DNA from: Lachnospiraceae bacterium
Lineage (GTDB): Bacteria; Bacillota; Clostridia; Lachnospirales; Lachnospiraceae
Assembly (NCBI GenBank): GCA_024697225.1
Contig: JAILGA010000115.1
Span: 1-44,744, forward strand
Reading direction: 5' to 3'
DNA: 44,744 nt
Below, piece by piece: positions 34,327-42,404 of this stretch (positions are counted from its first letter, which is position 1; each line of letters begins with the position of its first letter). The translations under genes and the position numbers were made by a program. The notes below the pieces were generated by a model. It saw only the letters and a program-made list of their open reading frames with translations. It was not told where the DNA came from and made no database searches.

Positions 34327-35580
34327 ATGGATGTCAATGAATTTCTCAATGTGGGAAGCGGAATACTGAACGACGTGTCGCGTGCCGTGGAGACCGGAAA
34401 TTTCAACGGTCTCGGTGAAAGGACAAAGGAACGCGTAAATTTTGCTGTCTCACAGTTTCAAAAGCCCTATGAGAATGCTGTGCGCGACGGCAGTGCACCT
34501 GACGGCACAGTAAGATACCGCGCACCCGGGACAGCTCCGTCGGGAAACCGGGTTCAGACAGCCGGTGCACCCGGATATCAACCCTATGCCTATGACCAGA
34601 AACGGTCATATTTCCTCAATACCAGAAAAAAGCCCCCGAGCGGAGTCGTAAGGATAGTTCTGGGATCGATCGGCATGGGATTTGCCGGAGTCGGTGCCAT
34701 TGTCAATCAGGTCATCGCAGCAGTCCTTGCTTCATCCTCTGTTGTCGCAGCACCGATATTCGGCGGGTTAAGCGCGCTGTGCGGCGTTTTATTCCTCATA
34801 TGTACAGGTGTGATGGTATCCGGCATACAGTTCAGGAAACTTATAAAGAAGTACTACGAATACGGATCCGCAGTTGGAAATGCAGAGTATTTCAGTATCG
34901 AAAAGCTGGCTGACAGACTGGGGACTTCCACTAAAGAGCTCATAAAAAATCTTGAGAAGATGATCAGGAACAATCTTCTCCCCGGGGCCAGAATGGATCG
35001 CAACAAGACCACACTGATGCTTACAAACCGGGCATATGAGCAGTACAAAGCCGCTGAGAACAGCAGGATACAGAGAGAAGCCAATGCTCAGCTCCGCGGC
35101 GAGCCCGCTGTCAAAGTCACCGACGATATGAATGGCGACGTAAAACGGATTCTCGAGGACGGAAACAGGGCACTGATTCAGGTGAGAGCCATAAACGACG
35201 AGATCCCGGATACAATGATCATGTCCGAAAAGCTCTACAGGCTTGAAGAGATCATGCGGAGGATCTTTGATCAGGTTAAGAAGGATCCTTCAAGCGCCCA
35301 GGATCTCAGAAAGTTCATGGATTATTACCTGCCTACGACAACAAAGCTTTTGACCGCATATGTGGAGCTCGATAAACAGCCTGTACAGGGTGATAATATC
35401 AAAAACACAAAGGCCGAGATCGAGAACTCTCTTGATACGATCAATGACGCTTTCGAACAGCTCCTTGACAGCATGTTCACCGACATGGCTCTCGATATAT
35501 CGACCGACATATCTGTCATGAAGACGATGATGGCCCAGGATGGTCTCGCTCAGGACGAGATCCCTCTTGGAAAAGCATAA
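34327..35580 (+). CDS. XpaC-family (5-bromo-4-chloroindolyl phosphate hydrolysis) membrane protein
   Basis: The 417-residue protein has a Gly/Pro/Tyr-rich N-terminal region (about 50-95), two to three close membrane helices (about 105-160), and a soluble C-terminal XpaC-like part with a winged-helix-looking piece (YFSIEKLADRLGTSTKELIKNLEKMI) and long helices. The family name comes from a phenotype in Bacillus, not from a proven phosphatase. XpaC and TelA are often neighbours, as here. No ribosome site precedes the ATG and the promoter -10 is seven bases away, so the message may be leaderless. Confidence 0.8.
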   Translation: MDVNEFLNVGSGILNDVSRAVETGNFNGLGERTKERVNFAVSQFQKPYENAVRDGSAPDGTVRYRAPGTAPSGNRVQTAGAPGYQPYAYDQKRSYFLNTRKKPPSGVVRIVLGSIGMGFAGVGAIVNQVIAAVLASSSVVAAPIFGGLSALCGVLFLICTGVMVSGIQFRKLIKKYYEYGSAVGNAEYFSIEKLADRLGTSTKELIKNLEKMIRNNLLPGARMDRNKTTLMLTNRAYEQYKAAENSRIQREANAQLRGEPAVKVTDDMNGDVKRILEDGNRALIQVRAINDEIPDTMIMSEKLYRLEEIMRRIFDQVKKDPSSAQDLRKFMDYYLPTTTKLLTAYVELDKQPVQGDNIKNTKAEIENSLDTINDAFEQLLDSMFTDMALDISTDISVMKTMMAQDGLAQDEIPLGKA

Positions 35581-35598
35581 AAAGGAAGGAGATAAAAA

Positions 35599-36765
35599 AT
35601 GGCTGAAGCATTTGAAGATCTGCAGCAGGCAGTTCCCACCCTTACTTTTGGGGTTGAGGAAGAGGCGGAAAAGGAAAAAGCTCCCGAAAAAACTGTTGTA
35701 ACAACAGAAGAGCGCAATCAGGGAATGGCACAGGACGCCAAACTCACACCTGAAGAGATGGCGCAGGTTGATGAATTCTCCAAACAGATCGATCTGTCAA
35801 ATTCCCAGGCCATCATGAACTATGGCGTGGGCACGCAGAAGAAGATGGCGGACTTCTCAGAGAAAGCCATTGACAATGTCAGAACCAAGGATATGGGCGA
35901 GATCGGGAATATGCTCTCGGGTCTGGTCACACAGTTAAAGGATTTTGAGGTTGAGGAAAACGAAAAGGGTATAAAGGCTCTGTTCAAAAAAGGCGGAAAT
36001 AAGGTTGTCGCCCTGAAAGCCAAGTATTCCAGAGTCGAGACCAATGTAAATGCCATCACCTCAGAGCTTGAGAAGCATCAGATTCAGCTCATGAAGGATG
36101 TTGAACTGCTCGACCGCATGTACGATCTGAATCTGAATTATTTCAGAGAACTGACTATGTATATCATAGCCGGTAAGAAAAGGCTTGAGAAGGCCAGAAA
36201 CGAGGAACTTGTCGCCCTGCAGAAGAAGGCAGAGGAGTCAGGGCTTCAGGAGGACGCGCAGGCTGCAAAGGATTTTGCCGCACAGTGTGACCGCTTTGAA
36301 AAGAAACTCTACGATCTGGAGCTCACACGGACCATAGCGATGCAGACAGGTCCCCAGATCCGCATGGTCCAGAGTTCGGATACCGTGATGGCTGAGAAGA
36401 TCCAGTCCACCATTGTGAATACAATTCCCCTCTGGAAAAACCAGATGGTCATTGCCATCGGCGTGGAACACGCGGGACAGGCAGCAAAGGCCGAGCGCGA
36501 GGTCAATGACATGACCAATGCACTTCTGAAGAAGAATGCGGACATGCTCAAGGTCGCGACTATAGAATCCGCGAAGGAAGCCGAGAGAGGAATTGTCGAT
36601 ATCGAAACTCTTCGTCATACCAATGAACAGCTCATATCCACCATCGATGAAGTTATGGCCATCCAGAAGGACGGAAGAGCAAAGCGTGCCCAGGCCCAGC
36701 AGGAGCTTGTGGCCATTGAAAACCAGCTCAAGGATAAGCTGCTTCAGGCCGCAAAACAGCAGTAA
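35599..36765 (+). CDS. TelA-family toxic anion resistance protein
   Basis: The 388-residue soluble, largely helical protein is of the TelA/KlaA family: an acidic N-terminus, QIDLSNSQAIMNYGVGTQKKMADFSEKAID (in pieces, about 57-87), coiled helices, and the conserved TGPQIRMVQSSDTVMAEKIQSTIVNTIPLWKNQM region at about 250-285. Members are linked to tellurite or other stress resistance, but a molecular mechanism is not established. AAGGAAGGAG precedes the ATG. It follows the XpaC gene by 18 bases and probably acts with it at the membrane. Confidence 0.9.
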   Translation: MAEAFEDLQQAVPTLTFGVEEEAEKEKAPEKTVVTTEERNQGMAQDAKLTPEEMAQVDEFSKQIDLSNSQAIMNYGVGTQKKMADFSEKAIDNVRTKDMGEIGNMLSGLVTQLKDFEVEENEKGIKALFKKGGNKVVALKAKYSRVETNVNAITSELEKHQIQLMKDVELLDRMYDLNLNYFRELTMYIIAGKKRLEKARNEELVALQKKAEESGLQEDAQAAKDFAAQCDRFEKKLYDLELTRTIAMQTGPQIRMVQSSDTVMAEKIQSTIVNTIPLWKNQMVIAIGVEHAGQAAKAEREVNDMTNALLKKNADMLKVATIESAKEAERGIVDIETLRHTNEQLISTIDEVMAIQKDGRAKRAQAQQELVAIENQLKDKLLQAAKQQ

Positions 36766-36779
36766 GGAGAATCAGACAG

Positions 36780-37085
36780 ATGGAGACCATAGAATTCAGA
36801 TACGACACACAGCTTCTCCTTGACAAGTATGGACTTGACGAGGATGAGGCGGACGATCTGGTCGATGAGGTAAGAGACTATATTACGGACAACTTTAACG
36901 GAGACTGCCTGCTGGTGGCAGGTGATACCGGCGAAGATGACATAGGCGGAGAGAAGGCAATACTCAAACTGCACTACCACACCAACGAGCCCTGGCTTGT
37001 ACTTGAGTACATGCGGAGCGTCGGCGAGATATATGATATCGTGGTGGAGGATATGCAGCGCCAGACGGATGGTCTCAAGGGTTGA
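36780..37085 (+). CDS. Conserved-looking 101-residue protein of unknown function
   Basis: The small acidic protein (Asp/Glu-rich, with LLDKYGLDEDEADDLVDEV near 12-30) has a strand-rich second half (AILKLHYHTNEPWLVLEYM). No membrane segment, signal peptide or cysteine pair stands out, and I recognise no family. TAAGGAG lies before the ATG and the stop overlaps the metallophosphoesterase start as TTGA, so it is a real gene coupled to that enzyme. Confidence 0.75.
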   Translation: METIEFRYDTQLLLDKYGLDEDEADDLVDEVRDYITDNFNGDCLLVAGDTGEDDIGGEKAILKLHYHTNEPWLVLEYMRSVGEIYDIVVEDMQRQTDGLKG

Positions 37086-37762
37086 GATACTATATTGCCG
37101 ACTGCCATTTTTTCCATGAATCGCTGAATACGCAGATGGATGAGCGCGGCTTTTCATCAGCCGCCGAAATGAATGAATACATGATCGAAAAGTGGAACGC
37201 CCGGGTGAAGGCCAAGGATGAGGTCGTGATCCTGGGCGATCTTTCTGTCGGAAAAGCGGAGGAGACCATGGCAGTCCTGGAAAAGCTAAAAGGCAGACTG
37301 TATCTCGTAAGGGGCAATCATGACCGTTTCGGCAGAAACCAGAATTACCGGACCGACCGCTTTGAATGGATCAGGGACTATGCGGAGCTTCATGACAACG
37401 GCCGCAAGGTGGTGCTTTGCCACTATCCGGTCATGTTTTACAACGGCCAGTATCACTACAAGGTGCCCGGGACCGGCGGGCTGATCCCCCCTGATGAAGC
37501 TTTGCCTGTCGCAAGAGATGACTGTGCCAATAAGACGTGGATGCTTTACGGTCATGTTCACAATACCATCGATGAGTATCTTCTCAATGATTTTATCTTC
37601 AAAACAAGGGAGACCGTCAGATCCGATCAGTACAGCGGAGATTATCATATCCCGTGCCAGATGATCAACTGTTTCTGTATGTTCTCCGATTATACGCCAC
37701 TGTCACTCGATGAATGGATAGAGACAGACAGCAAAAGGAGAGCAGATATTGTACGAAGCTGA
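37082..37762 (+). CDS. Metallophosphoesterase (calcineurin-like)
   Basis: The 226-residue phosphoesterase has the motif series DCHFFH (Asp7, His9), GDLSVG, RGNHDRF, LCHYPV and YGHVHNT, which form the two-metal site. No signal or membrane segment is visible, so it is cytoplasmic. The substrate is not evident; small family members hydrolyse phosphodiesters in nucleotides or act on protein phosphates. The start is a TTG overlapping the preceding stop. The end runs 14 bases into the carboxypeptidase gene. Confidence 0.88.
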   Translation: MRYYIADCHFFHESLNTQMDERGFSSAAEMNEYMIEKWNARVKAKDEVVILGDLSVGKAEETMAVLEKLKGRLYLVRGNHDRFGRNQNYRTDRFEWIRDYAELHDNGRKVVLCHYPVMFYNGQYHYKVPGTGGLIPPDEALPVARDDCANKTWMLYGHVHNTIDEYLLNDFIFKTRETVRSDQYSGDYHIPCQMINCFCMFSDYTPLSLDEWIETDSKRRADIVRS

Positions 37763-39971
37763 AAATCAGGGCAGATACGGAAATTATTACAAACCGCCCA
37801 GAAGGAAGAAAAGAAAGAAAAAGAGCAAAACCGCGGGACTTGCGATCGCTTTTCTTATCATTGTCTGCGGTCTTCTTATATGTACCTGTCTTTTGCTTTA
37901 CACCAGGATTCCGCGTCCCAGAAAGGATCTTATCGGAACCTGGGAATTCACGGAGGATGTGAAAGAGAATGCTGCATCCGCTGCATCTGTCTGGATCAAT
38001 TCCGCGATACTCGGCGATAATGTGAATGTATATGACTATTTCGATAAAAGCAACGAAAGCATTCTGATCGGTACGAAGCTTACCCTCTACAACAACGGAA
38101 CCTATGAACTGACCGTCGACGAAAAGCTCTACAACAAGTCGCAAAATGCCTCCGTGACAGCTCTCAGAAGATCGCTCTGCGAGCTCATTTCACTTCGAAT
38201 AAAGGCTGCCGGCTACGATGAAGCCTATACAGAAGAGACAGTGGTTGAAGGCCTTATAAATGAGGCCGCAGGTATAAGCGCCGGCGATTTCATAAAGCTT
38301 CACGGTCCACGTATGATCACCGGCTTTGATGAACTCAAAGAGGAAAGAGAGAAGAGGGGGCATTTTTCGCTCGATCCCTCAAATTCCACCATCAAATGGG
38401 GAAATGACCGCTATGACAGTTTCGTTCTGAACGGAGACATGCTGTACTTAAACGGCGGCGGTCTCTGCGATTTTGCCGCTTCCTATGACAGTGATCTGAT
38501 CATGCACAGAATACACGATGCATCCCAGGCGGAGAGCAGCAAGACCTCGGGATTAAGCTTCAGGCCCGTGATCAGGGCATCTGCTGCCGAACACAGAATA
38601 TCCGAGAACCTTGTCGCAACTGCCGGCGGTCCAAATACCATCATAAAAGCCATAAACTATGAATATGCGAACAACAGATATATTTCCCTCCGTGATCTTG
38701 CCGGAGCTCTATCTGGTACTGCCAGGGAATTCGGTCTGTCAGTACTTGACAGCAGCGCGGAAATAGACACGAACGGCGATTTTTGTCCGGTGGGCGGAGA
38801 AAATGAACCTTTTCCCGTAAATGATGACGGCGAGACAGGTCCGGTCACGACAAATGACCTGAAATCGGTATCCATAATATTTAACGGAAGAGAGAACAAG
38901 TATTATGCGTTTTTCGGGATCAACACCTCCGGCAAACGCGATCTCTACATGAATGTCACCGATGTCGCGATCATGTTTGACATGAATATCGATGTGTCGG
39001 ACGGAAAAATAAAGATTGATGCAAGCACAAGAGGGCTTGATATCAATATGGAGGAACTGTCCGGAAACGGTCTATTCGTTGAGATGAAGAGCGCGCTTGC
39101 GGGCGATGCTTCCACCGGAACGGTATATGCCGGAAACCTGGAAGCAACACCGGTTGCCATCGCAAGTACGACCAAACTCATGACCTACGCGGTCATAATG
39201 GATGCAGTCACTTCCGGTGAGATATCAATGGATAACCCGGTCCTTATATCCGCAAATGCAGCAAAACTCTCACAGGGACGTGACAGGATGATCCCAATGG
39301 AAACAGGGCAGGAGACCAATGTCACTGAACTCATGCAGGCAATGCTGATCGCATCGAGCAATGAATCGGCACTCGCTCTTGCAGAATATGTTGCAGGGAG
39401 CGAGGCGTCCTTTATACAGAAAATGAACCGCAAGGCGGTGGAACTTGGCTTTCAGGATGAATACAGGTTCAATAACTGCAACGGCCTTCCGGTCTATACA
39501 GATGATTTCTCCACAGTCAAGCTGCAGAATATCATGAGCGCAAGAGACATGTTCAAGCTGGTATCCTATATACTGAAGGTATATCCTGGCATAACCGACA
39601 TCACGTCAATGAAGACAGCTGCACTTCCCACGCTTAAGATGGATATAAAGTCCACCAACACATTATTATACAACCTGCCCGATGCAGTGGGATTAAAGAC
39701 CGGTACCACGGATATGGCAGGCGCCTGCGTAGTAGGTGCGAGTAAAATAGAGGACGCATCAGGAAATATTCATTATCCTGTCGCCATTGTTTTAGGCGCG
39801 GAAAACAATACAGTGAGATTCCCCACGGCAACACTTATGCTGAAATATGTGCAGCAGTGTATTGAGAGCGGGGAGGGCGCTGAAAATTCTGTAACGGCGG
39901 TAAAGCCGGAAGATGCGGAGAGCCTGATCGCGGCTGTGCTTAAGGTGCTGGAAAAAAAGGCCGGAAAATAA
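37749..39971 (+). CDS. Membrane-anchored D-Ala-D-Ala carboxypeptidase-like protein, multidomain
   Basis: The 740-residue type II membrane protein has a Lys/Arg-rich cytoplasmic N-terminus (about 1-27) and one helix (about 28-50). It then has a beta-rich domain (IGTWEFTE, LTLYNNGTYELTVDEKLYN; about 60-230) and a stalk with a piece like the copper-amine-oxidase N-terminal fold (NRYISLRDLAGALSG, YMNVTDVAIMFDMNI; about 290-425). The C-terminal S11 peptidase has Ser473-T-T-K476, Ser536-S-N538 and K650-T-G-T. It differs from the small lipoprotein carboxypeptidase at 9421. The TTG start has AAAGGAG upstream. It ends five bases from the convergent recombinase gene. Confidence 0.87.
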   Translation: MYEAENQGRYGNYYKPPRRKKRKKKSKTAGLAIAFLIIVCGLLICTCLLLYTRIPRPRKDLIGTWEFTEDVKENAASAASVWINSAILGDNVNVYDYFDKSNESILIGTKLTLYNNGTYELTVDEKLYNKSQNASVTALRRSLCELISLRIKAAGYDEAYTEETVVEGLINEAAGISAGDFIKLHGPRMITGFDELKEEREKRGHFSLDPSNSTIKWGNDRYDSFVLNGDMLYLNGGGLCDFAASYDSDLIMHRIHDASQAESSKTSGLSFRPVIRASAAEHRISENLVATAGGPNTIIKAINYEYANNRYISLRDLAGALSGTAREFGLSVLDSSAEIDTNGDFCPVGGENEPFPVNDDGETGPVTTNDLKSVSIIFNGRENKYYAFFGINTSGKRDLYMNVTDVAIMFDMNIDVSDGKIKIDASTRGLDINMEELSGNGLFVEMKSALAGDASTGTVYAGNLEATPVAIASTTKLMTYAVIMDAVTSGEISMDNPVLISANAAKLSQGRDRMIPMETGQETNVTELMQAMLIASSNESALALAEYVAGSEASFIQKMNRKAVELGFQDEYRFNNCNGLPVYTDDFSTVKLQNIMSARDMFKLVSYILKVYPGITDITSMKTAALPTLKMDIKSTNTLLYNLPDAVGLKTGTTDMAGACVVGASKIEDASGNIHYPVAIVLGAENNTVRFPTATLMLKYVQQCIESGEGAENSVTAVKPEDAESLIAAVLKVLEKKAGK

Positions 39972-39976
39972 GACGC

Positions 39977-41041
39977 TCAGACGTCACGCAGCTTTACTTT
40001 TCTGGCTGCCATGCGGCGGTTGGCATCGTTGGTAGCTGCATAATGCTTTCTTGTCGTATTTACATCCTTATGTCCCAGTACGTCTGCCACAAGATATATG
40101 TCTCCCGTCTCCTCATAGAGTGCCGTTCCATAGGTGCTTCTTAATTTGTGCGGCGTGATCTTTTTCAGGGTGGTAACAGTCCGCGCATATTTCTTTACAA
40201 GATTCTCAACTGCACGCACCGTGATGCGTCTGTTCTGCAGCGAAAGGAAGAGGGCGTTTTCATGACCTTCTTTGGGTTCGATCTCATTTCTCTCTTCCAG
40301 ATAATCCTTCAGTGCCTTCTCGACCTCCTCGCCGAAATAGATTATTGTCTCGTAGCCGCCCTTTCTGTGTATCCTCAAACCGTTGTTCGAAAAGTCTATG
40401 TCCGTGAGATCAAGTCCCACACACTCGGATACGCGGATACCGGTTCCAAGAAGGAGCGTCACCAGCGCAAGATCCCTTATCTTTGTCTTGTCATTGAATT
40501 TTTTCTGAGAGGCGGTGAGGCCTTCACCGTCTTCGATCTGATCGAGCATTACGGCAACTTCGTCCGCCTCAAGCCTTATGATCGCCTTTTCATGCATCTT
40601 CGGCATGTGAACGAGTCTTGCAGGATTGGTCTTTATCAGTTCGGCATCGAAGAAATACTGGTACATGGATCGAAGAGCGGACAGTTTTCTGGCCTTGCCG
40701 TGCTCTTCATTTGAAAGCTCCTTGTCCTCCTTGTGATAGAGTGTGATGTATTCAACGTACTCCTCAATATCTTCTCTGGATATCCTGTCCAGTATATCGA
40801 GTGTCATATCGCTTACTTCGGTGTTCTTAAACAAAGGATTGCTGTCCTTTATGAAATTGAAGAACACACGCAGATCATAGGCGTAGCCCAGCCTGGTCCT
40901 GGGGGAGCACGCGTCCTCAATCCCTCTGAAATACTGCTTGCAGAAGGAGGGGAGACAGGAGAGAACCTCGCGCATTTTCAGCACATTTCTCTTATCCTGT
41001 TCGATATGATATGTCTCACTGCCGTCTTTCTTTTTCTGCAT
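39977..41041 (-). CDS. Tyrosine recombinase (XerC/XerD-like)
   Basis: The 354-residue site-specific recombinase has an N-terminal SAM-like DNA-binding domain (about 30-140) and a catalytic domain with Arg203 (GTGIRVSE), Lys227, His298-xx-Arg301 (HKLRSTYG), His324 and nucleophile Tyr334. It could be a chromosome-dimer Xer enzyme or a stand-alone integrase. I see no att or dif-like site, no excisionase and no phage genes around it, so a housekeeping or orphan recombinase is more likely than an active element. It starts six bases after the TldE-like gene and seems to be transcribed with it. The ribosome site is weak. Confidence 0.88.
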   Translation of the reverse strand: MQKKKDGSETYHIEQDKRNVLKMREVLSCLPSFCKQYFRGIEDACSPRTRLGYAYDLRVFFNFIKDSNPLFKNTEVSDMTLDILDRISREDIEEYVEYITLYHKEDKELSNEEHGKARKLSALRSMYQYFFDAELIKTNPARLVHMPKMHEKAIIRLEADEVAVMLDQIEDGEGLTASQKKFNDKTKIRDLALVTLLLGTGIRVSECVGLDLTDIDFSNNGLRIHRKGGYETIIYFGEEVEKALKDYLEERNEIEPKEGHENALFLSLQNRRITVRAVENLVKKYARTVTTLKKITPHKLRSTYGTALYEETGDIYLVADVLGHKDVNTTRKHYAATNDANRRMAARKVKLRDV

Positions 41042-41047
41042 CTTTTG

Positions 41048-42334
41048 TCACTCAGTCCTGATCCCTGTTATGTTTACACCTTCAAGTCTGGTCAGTTCAG
41101 GGATGAGATAATTATCATAATGTCTGGCCGCGCCTGAAAAGCGCATTTCATTGATGAGTTCTGTCAGGGAGCCGGAGATCGAACCGCCGCTTACAGGAGT
41201 CACCTTTCCGCTGTCATGCCAGTATCCTAGTCTGATCTCACCTGCGATATCACCCGTCACATCATCCACACTGAAGTCGGAGAACTCCACTATCTCCATA
41301 TATGATCCCGAACAGAGACTCTCTTTGGTGCCGGTGCCGCCGCCTGCTTCAAAGTTCATTGCGATATACCCGTCATCAATGCCCAGATAGTAACGGAACT
41401 GTCTGCTTCCCCAGTATTGGACGGGCACTCCGTTTTCCATGAGAGTGATGTCCGCCGTGGGCGCTCCTTCGTTGTCGACGGAACGGTTTTTTGAAGATCC
41501 TTCTATGAACGCCCTGGCTGTCAGTGTCAATCTGTCTCCCGAAGCAGACGGAGCTATGGCCTTTCCGATCTCCCAGTCCGAGAGATTCATGTATCTGAAA
41601 TTCGCAGAGAGTTTGGAAACGAACCATTTGTAAAGTTCTACAGCGTCGCGTGTGGAAAAGAGCACCGCAGTCTTTTCAAGCGCAGGAGTAGGTTTAGCGT
41701 CAAGCCTGTCCACGCCGAAGCGCATGAGTTCCTCTATATCACGCGTAAGGGCAGAGCGGTCACAGGTGCCCGCGGTATACAGTCTGTACAGTTCTATCTC
41801 TTTGTCCGCATTTCTGGCATTTACCACAACCTCCAGCATGGAGGAGGGGTAGATCTGGGTTACGTCTATTCCTTCGGAATTCACAAAGCGTGAATGGCAT
41901 TTGTCGGCAAATACCTCGCAGGAATTTATGAAGCTGTTGTCATCCCGGCGGATATTCTTAATGGTCTCAAGATAGTCCTTTGCAATCGCGGCGAGATCGA
42001 CCTCCTGCATATTTTCAACGGTTTCTGCCGGCTTATTGAGCTCATAATATGGATTTATAACATATTCTGCATCCTTCAGGATATCCGTTATACGCTTTTT
42101 CGCCTCATCCCGTGAGAGAGTGGGATCTATCTCGCCTGAAGCGGTCCCAAGCATTTTCCCTTCTTTAAGTGTCCTGTATACCTTGATACTCATATGCTCA
42201 ACATCGCGTACCCGGTTTTGATCGAGCTTTTTGCCTATGAAATAAAACTCCCAGCCTTCGGTCTTTATGTCTGTAAGTTCCCATGCATCCGCGCCGGATT
42301 CTTTCAGCAGAGTTATAAGTTCATCACAAGTCAT
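41048..42334 (-). CDS. TldE/PmbA-family protein
   Basis: The 428-residue protein of the TldD/PmbA family has no HExxxH motif, as expected for the non-catalytic TldE/PmbA partner. Recognisable parts are SRFVNSEGIDVTQIYPSSMLEVVVNAR, the C-terminal GGTGTKESLCSGSYMEIVEFSDF and GEIRLGYW. In E. coli TldD and TldE form a heterodimeric metalloprotease that trims unfolded or microcin-like peptides. AGAGGAAAAT precedes the ATG. It follows the TldD-like gene by 70 bases on the same strand. Confidence 0.88.
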   Translation of the reverse strand: MTCDELITLLKESGADAWELTDIKTEGWEFYFIGKKLDQNRVRDVEHMSIKVYRTLKEGKMLGTASGEIDPTLSRDEAKKRITDILKDAEYVINPYYELNKPAETVENMQEVDLAAIAKDYLETIKNIRRDDNSFINSCEVFADKCHSRFVNSEGIDVTQIYPSSMLEVVVNARNADKEIELYRLYTAGTCDRSALTRDIEELMRFGVDRLDAKPTPALEKTAVLFSTRDAVELYKWFVSKLSANFRYMNLSDWEIGKAIAPSASGDRLTLTARAFIEGSSKNRSVDNEGAPTADITLMENGVPVQYWGSRQFRYYLGIDDGYIAMNFEAGGGTGTKESLCSGSYMEIVEFSDFSVDDVTGDIAGEIRLGYWHDSGKVTPVSGGSISGSLTELINEMRFSGAARHYDNYLIPELTRLEGVNITGIRTE

Positions 42335-42404
42335 ATTTTCCTCTTTTCAAATAGATCATCGTTAAGACTACTTCTGCAATAACGCATTGTCATGCCGTAC
42401 GACG

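Noticed and set aside
39977-41041. Tyrosine recombinase as a sign of an integrated mobile element
   Set aside because: No attachment-site repeats, tRNA target, excisionase, replication or phage genes lie near it, and it is embedded in a housekeeping-looking operon.
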